Assembly (NCBI GenBank): GCA_013400115.1
Contig: VXBP01008528.1
Location: 62,001 to 126,000, forward strand
Reading direction: 5' to 3'
Length of the DNA: 64,000 nucleotides
Origin: Rhinopomastus cyanomelas
Taxonomy: Eukaryota; Chordata; Aves; Bucerotiformes; Rhinopomastidae
Shown here: piece after piece, positions 63,789-64,000 of the stretch
Numbering within the stretch: the stretch's first letter is position 1
How the letters are laid out: each line of letters starts with the position of its first letter
The notes under the pieces: generated by a model
What the model was told of the DNA's origin: nothing
Databases searched by the model: none
The model's input: the letters and a program-made list of their open reading frames with translations, nothing else
Made by a program: the position numbers and the translations under genes

Positions 63789-64000
63789 GTAAGTTACAGT
63801 AGTCCTGAAATCTCTGGAAGCTTTGATCACAAGGGCAGGGAATCTGCTTGGTACCCCTGGCAGGGACTAAAATGAGAGGCAACACCATGCAAATTTGATC
63901 AGGTGGGTTCAAAATGATGAATTTGGCTCTGCAAGGAAAAGGAAGAAAAAACACTGCTCAGGGCAGGCTCCAAAGGTGACTCCCTCCTCACAAGGAGTCC
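63789..64000. other. Unique DNA, possible start of an intron
   Basis: Nothing recognised apart from the donor at its left edge and CATGCAAATTTGATC (octamer-type ATGCAAAT) at about 63,887. Confidence 0.4.

Noticed and set aside
1..64000. CRISPR arrays, bacterial operons, phage or integrative elements
   Set aside because: The regularly repeated arrays are short-unit minisatellites without spacers, and the CR1 content identifies vertebrate nuclear DNA.

Overview
The window looks like bird nuclear DNA with no complete gene that I can recognise. The evidence is the dispersed repeat: about 45 pieces of CR1, the LINE family that dominates avian genomes. Nearly all are 5'-truncated copies ending in the typical 8-base tail (variants of ATTCTRTG), on both strands. 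By my hand boundaries they cover about a fifth of the window. That is heavy for most birds and fits a CR1-rich lineage such as woodpeckers, barbets or hornbills, but this is a weak inference. I see no tRNA, rRNA, CRISPR, operon structure, insertion sequence or intact retrovirus. The many open frames of 60-230 codons are mostly chance frames or CR1 read in arbitrary frames.

I sorted the CR1 pieces by eye into informal groups. Group A (tail like TTTCGAGGTCCCTTCCAAT) is the commonest. A2 is a longer relative (13.4 and 59.4 kb). C carries GATGTAGTGTTGGGGG (12.9 and 50.9 kb). D carries AAAGGGGCTGTCAG (18.5, 29, 49.4, 51.4 and 61 kb). E carries GATGGGGCTCTGGGCAACCT (23.3 and 26.9 kb). F ends in CAGAGGGCTTTTCCAGCC (6.1, 57 and 58.4 kb). 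G is a single long copy at 62.6 kb. H is a set of short minus-strand tails. These are not Repbase names. Four CR1-in-CR1 insertions order some groups in time: C and D were in place before A copies landed in them, and one A copy later received a different tail.

Layout. 0-19 kb: unique DNA with scattered CR1, an inverted head-to-head pair at 6 kb carrying a decayed reverse-transcriptase segment, and composite elements at 16.3 and 18 kb. 19-29 kb: fewer CR1 and several blocks resembling conserved vertebrate non-coding DNA, including three MEF2-type sites at 27.5-27.8 kb. 29.4-45.1 kb: almost no CR1 (two short 3' ends at 36.8 and 37.2 kb), but a 6-copy 71-bp minisatellite, a roughly 40-copy 22-bp minisatellite with higher-order structure, a poly-C tract running into a 30-N assembly gap, and AT-rich blocks with homeodomain-type TAAT motifs. 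This reads like a regulatory domain that tolerates insertion poorly. 45-63 kb: the densest CR1 stretch.

Possible coding sequence is sparse. The best candidate is a minus-strand 3'-terminal exon at 54,037-54,236, with an acceptor, coding-like composition, two N-glycosylation sequons and a stop. A TATA box at 63.34 kb with a strong splice donor at 63,788/63,789 may mark a first exon on the plus strand that continues beyond the window. Neither could be assigned to a named gene from sequence alone.
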